DNA from: Oxyruncus cristatus
Taxonomy: Eukaryota; Chordata; Aves; Passeriformes; Cotingidae
NCBI GenBank assembly: GCA_013399855.1
Contig: VXAY01002852.1
Coordinates: 165 to 64,164 of the forward strand
Direction: 5' to 3'
DNA: 64,000 nt
Position numbers and translations under genes: made by a program. The notes under the pieces are model-generated. The model made no database searches. It saw nothing but the letters and a program-made list of their open reading frames with translations, and was not told the origin of the DNA. This document shows, one piece after another, positions 18,194 through 28,905 of the stretch; the first letter of the stretch is position 1, and the number at the start of each line of letters is the position of its first letter.

Positions 18194-20092
18194 AATAAAC
18201 TAGCAACAAACCAACACGGAGGGAAAATTGCTTTTTTTTTTTGTTCAGGAGCAAGTGTTCACTTTACAGATGTGGAGTGACATACTCTGCTTGTAGCAAT
18301 GACGGTAACATCAGACTGCTAAAAGTAGAAACTGTGTCACATCAAATCCTCGCCAATTATCAGTCAAGCTGTTAAGGATGTTCCAGGCAGTTAGACCTGA
18401 GCAAACGTGGCCATGGCTTTACAGAAATACTATGGAGGCCATAACTGGAAAATCATGGAGCCTTTTGTAGAAGTAGCTGAGAGCAAGTTGACCTACAGGA
18501 CGGTGATGTTTGAACAAATGAGGACCCACCAGAGCTAATGGTGCCGTGAGGCTGGCAATGTGTAAAACCAATCTTTTGAAGCCGAATAACTCTGACAGGA
18601 AGGACACAGTACTGAACCTCCCAGCTCACCACAGCTGTCCAATGCTCGTCTGACCAGAGTGAAATGATGATGAAGGAACTGAAACCAGTGGAAAACTGTT
18701 TGACCCCTGTGAGTTTCCTGCAGGCTGTGAGCTGTCTCGGAGAGGGCCAGGCCAGCTGGTGGAACTGTTAAGCAGGAATAGGGTGGGGGAAGAGGTCTAG
18801 CTTCTTTCCTAGCAGCAAGTTGATTTGGATCAGACAAAACATAACATGAAACTGCACTTTAAAAACTATCCAAGGTGACCCTGCCCTTTACAAAGAAGAG
18901 GCTCTGTGGGTGATACATTAATGCTCACACCACTAAGAATAACATCTGCACAGAGAACAGAGAATCTACTGCATCAGCCTGAAACTGCATGGCCGGAGAG
19001 GACGTTCTCATTTCTCAGCTGGGGAATAACAACTTCATTTTCAGCCCTTGCATGGGTTGAAAGTACTAATTAGACTGGTGGTCTCAGCTGCCCGGCTCTC
19101 CAGCCAGGAACCTCTGTGGGTCGGTGCGGCACCATGGCCGCTATAATGACGGAGGGCCGCGGGCGGACGCCCACACACACAGCGCTGGAGCAGCTGTAAT
19201 CTAAGCGCTGCATGTGTGGGGCAGGCAGGCAGGCGGGCAGCAGGGAGGGAGTGAGGAAGAGAGAGAGGGAGGGAAGGCAGCGCTGCCCTGGGCTGACGCG
19301 TTATCTGAGGGAGCAGAAGGCCATGGTGGGCTGCCGCCGCCTCGGTGCATTCTGCGCGCCATTGACGCCATCGCCGCCGCCAGCGCCCGCCTGACCTCGG
19401 CGGGGCTTTGTATAGAGAACAAAAGGGGCCGTTGGAAATCGAAGTGGGGAACGCACGCTGCTTCGAGAAGGGCATGTCAGAGAAAGCGGGGGGCTTCGGG
19501 GAGAGGACCACTTCCCCATCCAACTGCTCCTTCCCGCCCTATTTCCATCCCGCTCCTCCCTCCCCCGCCCGGCCCGGCGCCATTTCCCTGCCCAGCTGCT
19601 CCTTCTCCTCCCCCTTCCCTCAGCGTTGGTCTCCTCCGTGCCCTGGCCAATGACAGCTCACGGTGCAGGTGAACGACTCGCCCGTAGCCAATGAGCGCCG
19701 CCCTTCCCACGCGGAGAGGCGCGTGACGCCTCCCGCGCGAGCGCCGCGTCCTTGTTGGCGGGTGAACCGCCCGCAACGCTCCCTGCGGGGGGGGCGAGGA
19801 GAGCGTCCAGAGCCGCTCTGGTCACGTGGGGCGCCTGCGCCCGCCGGGGGGGCGGCCGCGGCGGATGTACACCATATAGTCCCTCCGTGGCTGTGGATCA
19901 TAGAGTCCTCCCGTGGCTGCTCCGTCTTGGAGCCATGGTTTTGTGTCGGTGGCTCCTGCGTTTAACCCGTAGCAGAACGAAAGGAGAGAAGCTCAGAAAG
20001 ACAGAACACAGGCCGATAGGCGCTGGAGAGAGGCAGGTGACGCTTGGCGGAAGGACACCTCACTATCGTGTCTGATTGCTTTAAGGCGGCTC

Positions 20093-20100
20093 GTATATAA
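20093..20100 (+). promoter_or_regulatory. ATF4: ATF4 TATA box
   Basis: GTATATAAGGGC lies in a CpG-rich setting. Initiation would be expected about 30 bp downstream, near 20,123-20,130, which gives roughly 100 nt of leader before uORF1. Confidence 0.75.
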
Positions 20101-20225
20101 GGGCTGGGCGCGGGCGGTGCCACCTCATTGTGAGCTTGTCGCCGGAAAGTGGTGTAGTATTGTAGTGAGTGCGGAGCACCTCCCCGCGCGGCGCGGACCC
20201 GAGCAGCCCCCCTCCCCTAGCCGCC

Positions 20226-20237
20226 ATGGCTCTTTAA
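20226..20237 (+). CDS. ATF4: ATF4 uORF1 (three codons)
   Basis: ATG GCT CTT TAA in a near-perfect Kozak context (GCCGCCATGG). It matches the very short, positively acting uORF1 of vertebrate ATF4. After its translation, ribosomes resume scanning and either reinitiate at uORF2 (unstressed cells) or bypass it when eIF2-alpha is phosphorylated. The stop is 87 nt upstream of the uORF2 ATG. Confidence 0.9.
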   Translation: MAL

Positions 20238-20324
20238 GGCGGCAGGGCCAGCGGCGGCATCGGCCAGTGCAGCAGGCGCAGCAGCAGCGGCGGCGGCCCC
20301 AGCACATCCCCGGCATCTGCAACC

Positions 20325-21392
20325 ATGGCGTGAGTATTGTGTGTGAGGGATGGCTGCTCCCTCTCCTTTGTGTTGATAGTCACCCTCTTACCCCCTCTTA
20401 GTGGGCTTCTGGGGCGGGCTTATCACCTCTGTGATGATCGGTGGTATGTCACGGGAGGCGGGGAAGATACCTAGGTATACCAAAATAATATATAAAACAC
20501 TTGTGTATACCAAAATGGGTGCAGGGAGAAGGGATTTTTGTGGGGTTCAACATCCCGAGGGCAGCGGGTGTCAGAAATGGCAGGAAATGCCATTTCGAAA
20601 TAAGTTACGAGGAACGTCCATATCTTCTAAGAAACCTCGATTCCAAAATGCTTAACTTATTTTATTCATTTGGGTTTTGTGGGGGGGAAAAAAAAGTAAA
20701 AGCAGTAAATTCGTAGGGAGGGTTTCTTCTCGCCCGCCAGGGGAAATGCTGTACCTGGTGTGAAATGGGGCACTGGAGGCATTGGGGTTTTGAGTACCGG
20801 TACCACTCTGGTTTATAATCAGGAGTAGATAAAGGAGGGCTGTTATCAAGCTGGCAGCAGTGCTAATATCAAAAAACTGAGTACTGTAGCGTTAAGCCTG
20901 CCCTGGTCACGGGGCACGAGTGAGCCCTGTGATGAAGGGTGGGCGGCTGCCTGCGGCCGGTGCTGGAGCCGCGGTGGAAACGTGGCACGGCGCAAAATGG
21001 CGGCGGGATCGCAAAATGGCGGCGGGATCGCGAAATGGCGGCGGGTGGGCGGGGCCCGTCTCTGCCCGGGCATGAGGGAGGCGGGGGCGCGCAGCTGGAG
21101 CCCGCGCCCGGCTGTACTCGGCCTGCTGCACGGGAACTACCACCGTATTTCCAGGTGTCATAGCTTTGAAGGGTTACTATGTTGGTCAAACCCAGTACTG
21201 ATGAGTTTAAGTTCTGTTGGCAGGTTTTTCACGGCATCGCACAGCAGCATTGCTGTAGTCGACGAAAAGACCCTCTTGGCCACATCCTTTGACGTCAAAG
21301 CATTAAAAACTGACGAAGATGAGCTTCTTGAACAACGAGATGCTGTTGGGGGATTCAATATCCCCCTTCAGCCAGCCGTGTTCGGTGGCTGA
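20325..21392 (+). CDS. ATF4: ATF4 uORF2 (spliced inhibitory uORF)
   Basis: Exons are 20325-20329 and 21224-21392, giving 57 residues plus TGA (human uORF2 is 59 codons). The start context ACCATGG is strong. Intron 1 interrupts codon 2 (GC|G). The peptide begins MAFFTASHSSIAVVDEK and ends LQPAVFGG. It overlaps the ATF4 start at 21319 by 74 nt in another frame, so ribosomes that translate it terminate beyond the ATF4 ATG. This is the classic switch of integrated stress response control. Confidence 0.9.
20330..21223 (+). other. ATF4: ATF4 intron 1
   Basis: The donor GC|GTGAGT begins at 20330 and the acceptor TTGGCAG ends at 21223. The distal half (about 20,920-21,130) is GC-rich and contains three tandem 19-bp units with the AAAATGGCGGC motif. 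Confidence 0.9.
20992..21048 (+). promoter_or_regulatory. Three tandem YY1-type motifs in ATF4 intron 1
   Basis: A 19-bp unit occurs three times (20992, 21011, 21030). AAAATGGCGGC is at 20994-21004 and 21013-21023, and GAAATGGCGGC at 21032-21042. These fit the YY1 consensus AAnATGGCGGC, and a GC box (GGGCGGGG) follows directly. Function is inferred from the motif only. Confidence 0.75.
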
Positions 21393-22895
21393 GGAAAGTC
21401 TGGGACTCCTAGATGACTACCTGGAGGTGGCCGAGCCCCTCGGTTCGCATGGGTTCTCCAGCGACAAGGCTAAGGCAGTCTCCTCCAATTGGCTTGCTGT
21501 GGACAGTTTAGGCAACACCATAGATAGCAGCCAGGGTAAGGTATTATTTATTTGCATAAAGTGCATCAGTTATAGTGGTACATATAGTTTATTAATGTTC
21601 ATGTTAAAAAAAATTGGTTTTAATAAATGTGAAGGCTAGCTCACATGCGTTACTTCTGGTTGGAAAGCGTGTGTACTGTGCTTCTTGCACAGTACAGAAT
21701 TGCTGGTTATGGTAAAGTAACGCGTTGCCCTTTTAGTAACATAGCAGTTGCTAATGGTACTGTTTCCTGGCAGAGGTCACAAGAAAAAAGCATGTTTGTG
21801 TGTTTCAAATGTCCCTGAATTCTTCTGGTCTTTTGAGTAAGAGGGTTGGAATGTCGCAACAGCTGACTTCTTACATTGTACCCTGCAGTCTTTGGCAGCT
21901 CAGTGGCAAGGTATTTTCCTCTGATGGTTTATAAGAGAGAAGATGCTAAATAATTAAGAGCTGCTAGATGATTTTCAAAAGTTTGAGTTGTGCTGGTTGA
22001 TGGTTTACTGAAGTGGTTATTTTTTTATTATGCAGAGGATGCCTTCTCTGGCATGGAGTGGATGGTGGAGAAGATGGATCTGAAGGAATTTGATTTCGAT
22101 GCCCTATTAGGTATGGAACATCTGGAAGCCACCGTCTCACCAGACGAGCTGATGGCCACGTTGGAAGACACGTGTGATCTCCTATTTAATGCTACTATCC
22201 AGGAATTTCACAACAAAGACCTTCCACTGATAAACGACCTAATCACCCATGTCCCCGAATCTCCAATTGCAGCAGAGCCAATGGCACCATTGGCTTCTGC
22301 TTCCCTTTGGTCTTTTCCCCTCTCCCCGGGGTCTCTGACTTCCACTCCAGACCACTCATTTAGTTTAGAACTAGGTAGTGAAGTGGATGTTCTGGAAGGA
22401 GAAAGAAAACAGGAGTGCCCTGCTGTTATGGTAGTGATCACCAAGTCTGAGAAAGAGGAGGAGAACCATTCTGATGATAGTGGAATATGCATGAGCCCAG
22501 ACTCCTCCTACCTGGGAACCCCCCAACATAGCCCCACCAATTCAGTCGGATCCCCCAATGGCAACCAGTTGCCTGCAGATGCCAGCTGTGGCTCTGTGCG
22601 GTCCAAACCATACGATCATCCTGCAGAGAAGGTGGTGTCAGCGAAGGTGAAAGGAGAAAAGAAAATAGATAAGAAACTGAAGAAGATGGAGCAGAATAAG
22701 ACTGCTGCCACGCGTTACCGGCAGAAAAAGAGGGCAGAACAGGAGGCGCTGTCTGGGGAATGCAGAGAGTTGGAGCAGAAGAACCAGGCCCTGAAGGAGA
22801 AAGCAGATTCCCTTAGTAAGGAAATTCAGTACTTAAAAGATCTGATAGAAGAGGTCCGCAAGGCCAAGGGCAAAAGAGCTAGGGTCCCTGAGTAG
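21319..22895 (+). CDS. ATF4: Activating transcription factor 4
   Basis: ATF4 is the CREB/ATF-family bZIP activator of amino-acid, redox and ER-stress genes and the main effector of the integrated stress response. Coding exons are 21319-21535 and 22036-22895, 358 residues plus TAG (human 351). The N terminus MSFLNNEMLLGD is followed by the conserved block ESLGLLDDYLEV. WMVEKMDLKEFDFDALLG matches the conserved acidic activation segment. The beta-TrCP phosphodegron DSGICMS is at 220-226. The basic region around NKTAATRYRQKKRAEQEAL and the leucine zipper to EIQYLKDLIEEV fill residues 285-358. The start is the second Met of mammalian proteins; the first is CTG here. Translation is controlled by uORF1 and uORF2 in the same mRNA. 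Confidence 0.98.
21536..22035 (+). other. ATF4: ATF4 intron 2
   Basis: The donor CCAGG|GTAAGG begins at 21536 and the acceptor TTATTATGCAG ends at 22035. It splits codon 73 (Glu) after its first base. Nothing else is recognised inside. Confidence 0.95.
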
Positions 22896-22958
22896 AGTAG
22901 TCAGCAGTGTTGATGTGCATGTATATAAGCTCAATGCTAAAGCTGTGTATTGCTGTCT

Positions 22959-22964
22959 AATAAA
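22959..22964 (+). terminator. ATF4: ATF4 polyadenylation signal
   Basis: AATAAA lies 64 bp past the ATF4 stop, which gives the short 3' UTR usual for this gene. Cleavage is expected near 22,980. Confidence 0.85.
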
Positions 22965-22980
22965 TAATTTTATAGTAAGT

Positions 22981-25900
22981 GTGCAGTTACGTGAGATTAA
23001 TGAGTACCTCTAAAACAAGATTTGCACCACACCTGGGTTTGGGTACAACACAATTGTCTATTGAGTGTCTAGCACAGAATGTAGTGTGACACCTGTGCTG
23101 CTTGTTCTGCTGGGCAGTGGATGGAGTGCAAGTGCACAAAGTGCTTTACATGCTTAATGAAGTGTCTCAGTTTAACTACCACCCCCTAATTTCCATATAT
23201 ACTAAAATAAGGATCATACTGGGGTACCTCGGGTTTTTCAGCAGCAAATATATAAGCCCATTTAAAGAATTTAGCTGGGAGAGTCAATGGAAGATAAACC
23301 TAGGTAATACGAGACACAAAGACAGTAGAGACACAAAGACTGATGTTGCATGGTTGGGGGTGGTGGTGGTGAGGTGTTCTCAGATTTGAAACATTGTCTT
23401 AAAAGAATAGTCCAGGGTCCAAAAAAACCTGCAGACACTTCCAAGAAATATGCAGCTTGGTGGGAGACAAGTCCAAATGCACTCTGGTTTGCTGTCTCTC
23501 TGGGTCTCTGCCCCAAGTGGCAGGAGGTGTTTCCTTGCCCCAGCTGGTGGGGTTGGGGTAGGGGCTGTCCTCACACTGGTGTTGGAGGGCAAAATGGGTG
23601 GGGTTTCTGTATCATCGATGGAGGACACTGTACCCAAGTAAAAACTTGAAGGTTTCTTCAGCCACCCACTGACAAGTGAAATTTTAAGGTGTAAACATAA
23701 ATTTGACTTACAAAGCTGCAACTTAGTTCACCTCTAGTCCTGACTAAGCTGGTGCATTGAAGGTGCTGGAGCAGCACCGGTGTGTGTGGGGGTGTCAGTG
23801 TTGCTTCAGATTTGGGATGTGCCCTTTTCAACTATTTAGTGTGTCCAGGGTTTTTTGGCCACTGATACTGCCATTTAACAGCACCTAATCGTCTGGCATG
23901 TGGACGTGCACGTCCTTTCCTGAGGAGTTGATTCCTTCTCACTTGCATTGACATGGCTCAGTGAGCTGCCCAGCTGGGGCACCTGGACATCCCAGCCTGG
24001 CTGGCACATACACACAGGGTTCCAGCCAGTGTTGATGTGGGGAGGAAAAAGGTCTTTAAAGGCGTTAGAAAATGGTGTGTCCAGTTGCAGCTCAGTGGGG
24101 GTCCTGGTTTCTGACACTTCAGCTCCTTATGTCCTCAAGTTCGGCTGCAGTTCTCCAGACCTACTCCTTGCCCAATCCATTAGCTGACCATGGGATAACA
24201 GCCATGTCCCCAGGGACCTTCTGTGTGAAGGTTCCTCCAGCAGGCAGGTGAGGCAGGTAACTGCTGGCAGCAGGAGGACTGAATGAGCCAGGCCCTCTGG
24301 GGTGTCTTGACCTGTCCATGCTCACAGCTCGTGCCAAGGTGACGTGGATGCCTGTAAATGAAAGCGAGAAGGCTCCCTGTCAGGAGTTAGGGCTGATGCC
24401 ACGCTGAAAGTGGTGTGGGTAACTAAAACCCTCCCCTTGGGTTTTATGAGACGATGACTTCCCTGTGTTTGAGTAGTCTCTCACCTCCTGGGTGAGGGCA
24501 CTGACTACCATGTGCTCTATGGGATGCACTGCAAACTGGCAGGCAGGCACACCAAGGTCCTGCTTTAAGTGCTACTTTATTCTCCAGAGCTGTGCAGGGA
24601 CAAGGGACTGTTGTGTTTTGGGAGGTAGACAAATGTAATAGGTTTCCTTCAGATCAGCTGGACCTGCCAGGCTGGTGATGGGGATAATTAGAGGCAGAAA
24701 AGCCCAATAAGCAGGATAGGCTTTCCCTTGATGAGTCAAATCTGCACCTCAGGTGACAATGTGCTTAGTCTCAGCTGAGCCACAGAAAACATGGTAACTG
24801 GTATGAGTGCAGGGAAAACCTCTCCTCTCCATATTGATCCCCCTTTCCCTCCACAGGGCAACCACTTCCCTTAGAGCCATAACAACACCTGCCTAAACTT
24901 GGCAACAGCCAGGGCTGCAGGAACAGTGGGTGTATTTTGCAGCCCTTACTCAGTTCTTCCAAAGCCTGGAAAGATTGTCAGCACATTTATCCCTACACCA
25001 CAGTGTAGGGATAGGCAGTGCTGTCTGTGAGCCCCCCCCCCGGCTAAAATCAATTTTTCTTTGAGTCCATGCTCTGCAGGCAGATGAGGGAGTGTCTGTG
25101 CTGGCCAGTAAATACACGATTCTGCTTTCTACAGCCCTCCAGAGAGCATGTAGCTCCAATTTGCCAAATTACATTCACTCCAAGGAAGGAAGATCAGAGC
25201 TGGAACAGGTAAGTAGGAACACGTGACACATCTGTGCAGCTTTGCTCTCTGTAGCCGTGCATGCGTTTTATAGGACTCCTTGCAGGAGAATCAGGAACCT
25301 GCCCTTGAAGAGCAATCAGCATCATCCCCGCTTGCTGAGGCTCCGAGCTCGTGGCTTTGCAGACACAGCCAATATGGCAACCTTATGCAATGCCTGCTGA
25401 AGTGACGCTGTGTTTCCATACTTAGAAACTTAGTTAAGATTTTACACGGGCTAGAGATTAGAGCTGACGCTTCCTCTGTGCTTTTTATCTAGAATTTTCC
25501 TCCAGGCTTGCATTAGGCACAGCCAGCATCACGCCGCTGGGCTCTACAGCCCAGCAGCTTGTCCAGCCTGCAGCAGGAGCCAAGGAACATCGAGAACACC
25601 GTCACACAAACTCCAGCCCACAGGATAAAAATTCTGATAGCCTCCTGCCTGGTGGTTGATTCTACATTTTGCGAACTGCAGGAGCTGTCGCCTTTCTCTG
25701 ACAGCCTCACAGAACAAATGTGCCTCAATTGAATCCTTATGGCTTGCATGCAGCATGATACCATGTCCAGAAATAGATTGTAGTACATGAAATGCAGGCT
25801 TTACCTATCCCCAGATCTTCAACATCCTTGGAAACAGCAGAATTCCCCCAGTCTACATTATATAAAAGCTATTTGAATCTGGAGTTGGCACAGCTGATGG

Positions 25901-28442
25901 GATTTCTGTTTCAGTTATTTTTCCTCTAAATTAAGGGTGGTGAAGTAGACTTCATACACACAGCATGTGTGACCCTCAGGCTCCCGATCCCTTAGCAAAT
26001 TTTGTGCTTCATGGAGAACAGGAGTCCACTATTCCCCCGCATAAGCAAACAAGCCCCGGTGATTCACTGCTCACAGAGCTGCTCTGACAACCTACAGCCC
26101 CTTCTCAGGAGCTGGTTTCTGCTGTTGTTATGATATTTAAAACAATGTTCCTCTTTGCCCCCTGCCTTTAGAGAGACCCAGGCGCTTGCACTTCTCTTTC
26201 AAAATGAGAAGAGGAAACCATCACTGCTGATAACTTCTTCACATGCCTGTGTGGAGGATCAGATGCACCTTTGCAGCACACTTATGGAAATAAATCCACA
26301 TCTGCAGTGTGGGAGAATGAAGAAAGAATGATGATAAAATCTTCCAAATAGCTTTTGCTCTGGCAGAAGGCCTAGAAATAGCTTCAAGGACAGCATGTCC
26401 TTTGAGAAATGAATGCTCCTCCGTTGGCTCCAAAGCTGGACTATAGAAAGAAACTGTGGGTTATACTGATTGAAACAATTTCACACAGTGGTAGTCCATT
26501 CATAGCCTTTTTTGTGGGGGTGGGATATCTCTACATTTTTGGCCAGAAGAATACCTGCTTTCTTTATCTTTCTATAGACTTAGGCCTTTAGGAAAAATTA
26601 AGATCTATATTGTTCTTCCTATAGGCATAATTTCCATCTTGCGCATACCAATTTTTTTTTAGTATGGTTCAAGCAGTGTCTGGAAGATATCCCATCTTCC
26701 TCTGTCCTCCTCCTATGTTCACGGCCTTGCTGTGCAAACCAGCACATAAACTGTTACACTTCATTTCTTGTGCAAAGGCAGTCTTGGGGTCTTACCATGA
26801 GCGTCCCTTTCTGGGCCAGAAATGCTCACTTTTGCTGACTCTCCCACTGAAATGCTTCAGGCCCTGTGAATTAACAGAGGAGTTTGGTCCCCTGACCTAG
26901 GCAACACTATTTTGGCTCCTGAGGTATCCCAGGTATGCTGCCTTTGCATTATTTTTGGTGCAGTCATGCAGCGTCACAAGCCACTGAATGAAGCTAGCTC
27001 TACCCACAAGCCCCAATTTCCCTATTACAGAGTTGCATGTTCTCCAAGCAATGACTAGCTGCCTCTCATTTCTCCTTCAGCTGCTCTTTTTCTCTCTTTT
27101 ACACGTACACACCCTGTTAAGAAATGGCAGGGAGTGAGTTCCAGGCACAGCATACGTGTCAGCTTAATTTATATAGGGCAGAGAGTCTCCTAGTTCTGTA
27201 ACTCCTCTGCATCTCCATTGCAGTGTGCAGGCAGGTGGAGAAAGAGCCCTAGTCTTTGCTTCCCATTAAAGGAGATAAATGATCTTGCTGGCACGCAAGC
27301 AGTGCAGCTCAGGACAGACCAGCTTGGCTGGATCACTGGTTAGCCCTGCCAACAGCTTATTCCTTCAGAAAAAGGTGCGTGTAACTCTGTAGACAGCTGC
27401 AGAGCAACCTTCATGCTTTTTATGTCCCCTGCCCCCACCAGTTAGTGGCTGGCATTGTTAATCCTACTTAATGTAACTATGGATAGACATGCAAACCTTT
27501 AAGCTGTCTCAAACCTACTAACCCTTCAGCCTGCTATGGCTGGGGTTCCACATTTTGAGCAGACATTAGGCAGCCTGCCTTCTTTCATTTTTAGTTGAAT
27601 CGATGGGTCTGTGTTGTCAGCATCTCAAAATGAGAAACTTCCTTTGCTGTAACTTTTATTTTCTGGGTTATTTAGGACCCTGCTGCTCTATACTTTTTCT
27701 ACCATAACCAGTCCCTTACCTGAGGTGTTCAGGAGCCTGTTGGTGCTGCAGGTGCTGGTGCTGTGTTGATCATCAGCAAGACTGAAATGGAAGGCAGTCA
27801 CAAAAAACAAACCAGAGGGCGAGATTCCCAAAGGTTTTTAGGACCCTTCCCCGCTCCTTGGTTTTCCACCACACCTTTTTCAGCATTTTCAATCTCATTT
27901 GCCTGAGCAAGTTTTACAGTCTGTCTTTGTTCATTGGCAGCCAGGTTTGTCACTGCTTTGTCATTTCAGAGGCAAGAAATCGGTTAGTGCCCTGAGCAAA
28001 CATGTTTTCTTGGTTTACATTTGCAGTCATCCCCCCTCCCGATACACATACAGCGCTGGTAGTAGCTGTTGTTGCTTTCTATGGTAAGAAGTGAAGTCTT
28101 GCTGGTACAGCAGAGGCTGTATGGGCCTACATTAGCTTATACCCATTGGAACAAATTTCCTTTTTTGCTGTCCATTCACATAGCAAGGGAGCAATAGGCC
28201 ATTAACAGGCTCGATGAATCTTATTCACACTAAGCTGGCTCAAGACTGAGCATCTGGGAACTATTCTGCTTCCTCTAAACAGTCTCCCTGGAAAGGTTCT
28301 ACCACATTAATAACACTCCAGAGCTTTTATCTGCATTTATATTAAAGCTGCTGCTGCCGCCTCCCATTCTGACTCCCTGATGCGTGTGGGTGGAGATGCA
28401 CTGTAAGATGGCACCCTCCTCCTTCTTCCCCAGCTCAGCTAC
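22981..28442. other. Intergenic sequence between ATF4 and RPS19BP1, first part
   Basis: No gene recognised. A 10-base C run lies near 25,027-25,036. A minus-strand open frame at 25,544-25,756 (70 codons) has a protein-like composition but no recognisable domain and no convincing splice pair. Confidence 0.6.
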
Positions 28443-28649
28443 CTTTATTTTCTGCTGCAGGATGCTCGGCTGGTGTCGCAGAGCTGGGAAGAGAGCCAGC
28501 AGCCTGATGAGCTCAGCCAGCACGCGGCCCTCGCCCCGCAGCAGTGGGACACGTCCCTGCGCTGCTGTTCGCAGATGCGTGGGAATGAAATGCCGCCCGG
28601 CAGGTCCAAAGGTTATGGGCTGCAGCCTGTCAGCTTCCAGCGTGGGAAA
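28443..28649 (-). other. Splice-flanked open segment of unknown identity (candidate exon, strand uncertain)
   Basis: On the minus strand, a pyrimidine-rich acceptor ending CCTCAG precedes 207 open nucleotides (69 codons, phase 0 to 0). They begin FPTLEADRLQPITF and end QPSILQQKIK, followed by a donor AAAG|GTAGCT. CpG content is clearly higher than in the flanks. On the plus strand the same DNA is also open, from an acceptor TTTTCTGCTGCAG ending at 28460 to a stop at 28703. I cannot name a gene for either reading. It could be a real exon of a fast-evolving gene, a pseudogene exon or chance. Confidence 0.3.
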
Positions 28650-28756
28650 CTGAGGCTTGAGGATAACCAGAAAAAGCAACTATGGCAGCTGCTTTTTCCC
28701 TAACCCCCTCTCCTCTCTTCCACTGGGCAGAAAAGTCTGGCTGCAAAGAACTGATA

Positions 28757-28905
28757 GATCACAGAATCATAGAATGGTTTGGGTTGGAAGGGACCTTAAA
28801 GGTCATCTCTTTTCAATCCTCCTGCTGTGGACAGGGACACCTTCTACTAGACCAGGTTGCTCAGAGCCCCATCCAGCCAGGCCTTGAACACTGCCAGGGA
28901 TGAGT
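28757..28905 (-). mobile_element. CR1 LINE fragment (3' end)
   Basis: The plus strand reads ATCATAGAATGGTTTGGGTT, then GGAAGGGACCTTAAAGGTCA, and on to CCAGCCAGGCCTTGAACACT. This is the inverted CR1 terminus with an intact tail motif, so it is relatively young. Confidence 0.95.

Larger units (their letters stand above)
6846..19000. other. MIEF1 3' UTR extension and intergenic sequence, no gene recognised
   Basis: About 12 kb between MIEF1 and ATF4. Contents seen: poly-T runs near 8,260, 11,930 and 13,350; a (TA)n at 12,453-12,471; a (CAAA)n at 16,741-16,779; and a 15-base C run at 18,179-18,193. An AT-rich stretch with AATAAA hexamers near 13,420-13,437 resembles a transcript 3' end but has no recognisable gene. 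All open frames are short and without recognisable domains. Confidence 0.6.
19100..20330. promoter_or_regulatory. CpG-rich promoter region of ATF4
   Basis: CpG density is far higher than in the flanks, from about 19,100 to the end of ATF4 exon 1. Visible sites include CCAAT boxes at 19647-19651 and 19688-19692, an E-box CACGTG at 19823-19828, an NRF1-like GCGCCTGCGCCC near 19831, and the TATA box at 20093. The part at 19,100-19,450 is separated from the promoter core by a C-rich stretch and may hold another start site. Confidence 0.75.

Noticed and set aside
19041..19776. Long overlapping open frames on both strands in the ATF4 upstream CpG island (up to 160 codons)
   Set aside because: Stop codons are depleted by high GC content; the translations are Pro, Ala, Arg and Ser rich with no domain, and several frames are open at once.
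20982..21392. 136-codon continuous frame ending with the uORF2 peptide
   Set aside because: Its first half is the GC-rich intron 1 with the YY1-type repeats; the acceptor at 21223 shows that only the C-terminal part is exonic.
25513..25788. Minus-strand frames of 91 and 70 codons with protein-like composition
   Set aside because: No homology recognised, no good paired splice sites, and two frames open at once; too weak to call.
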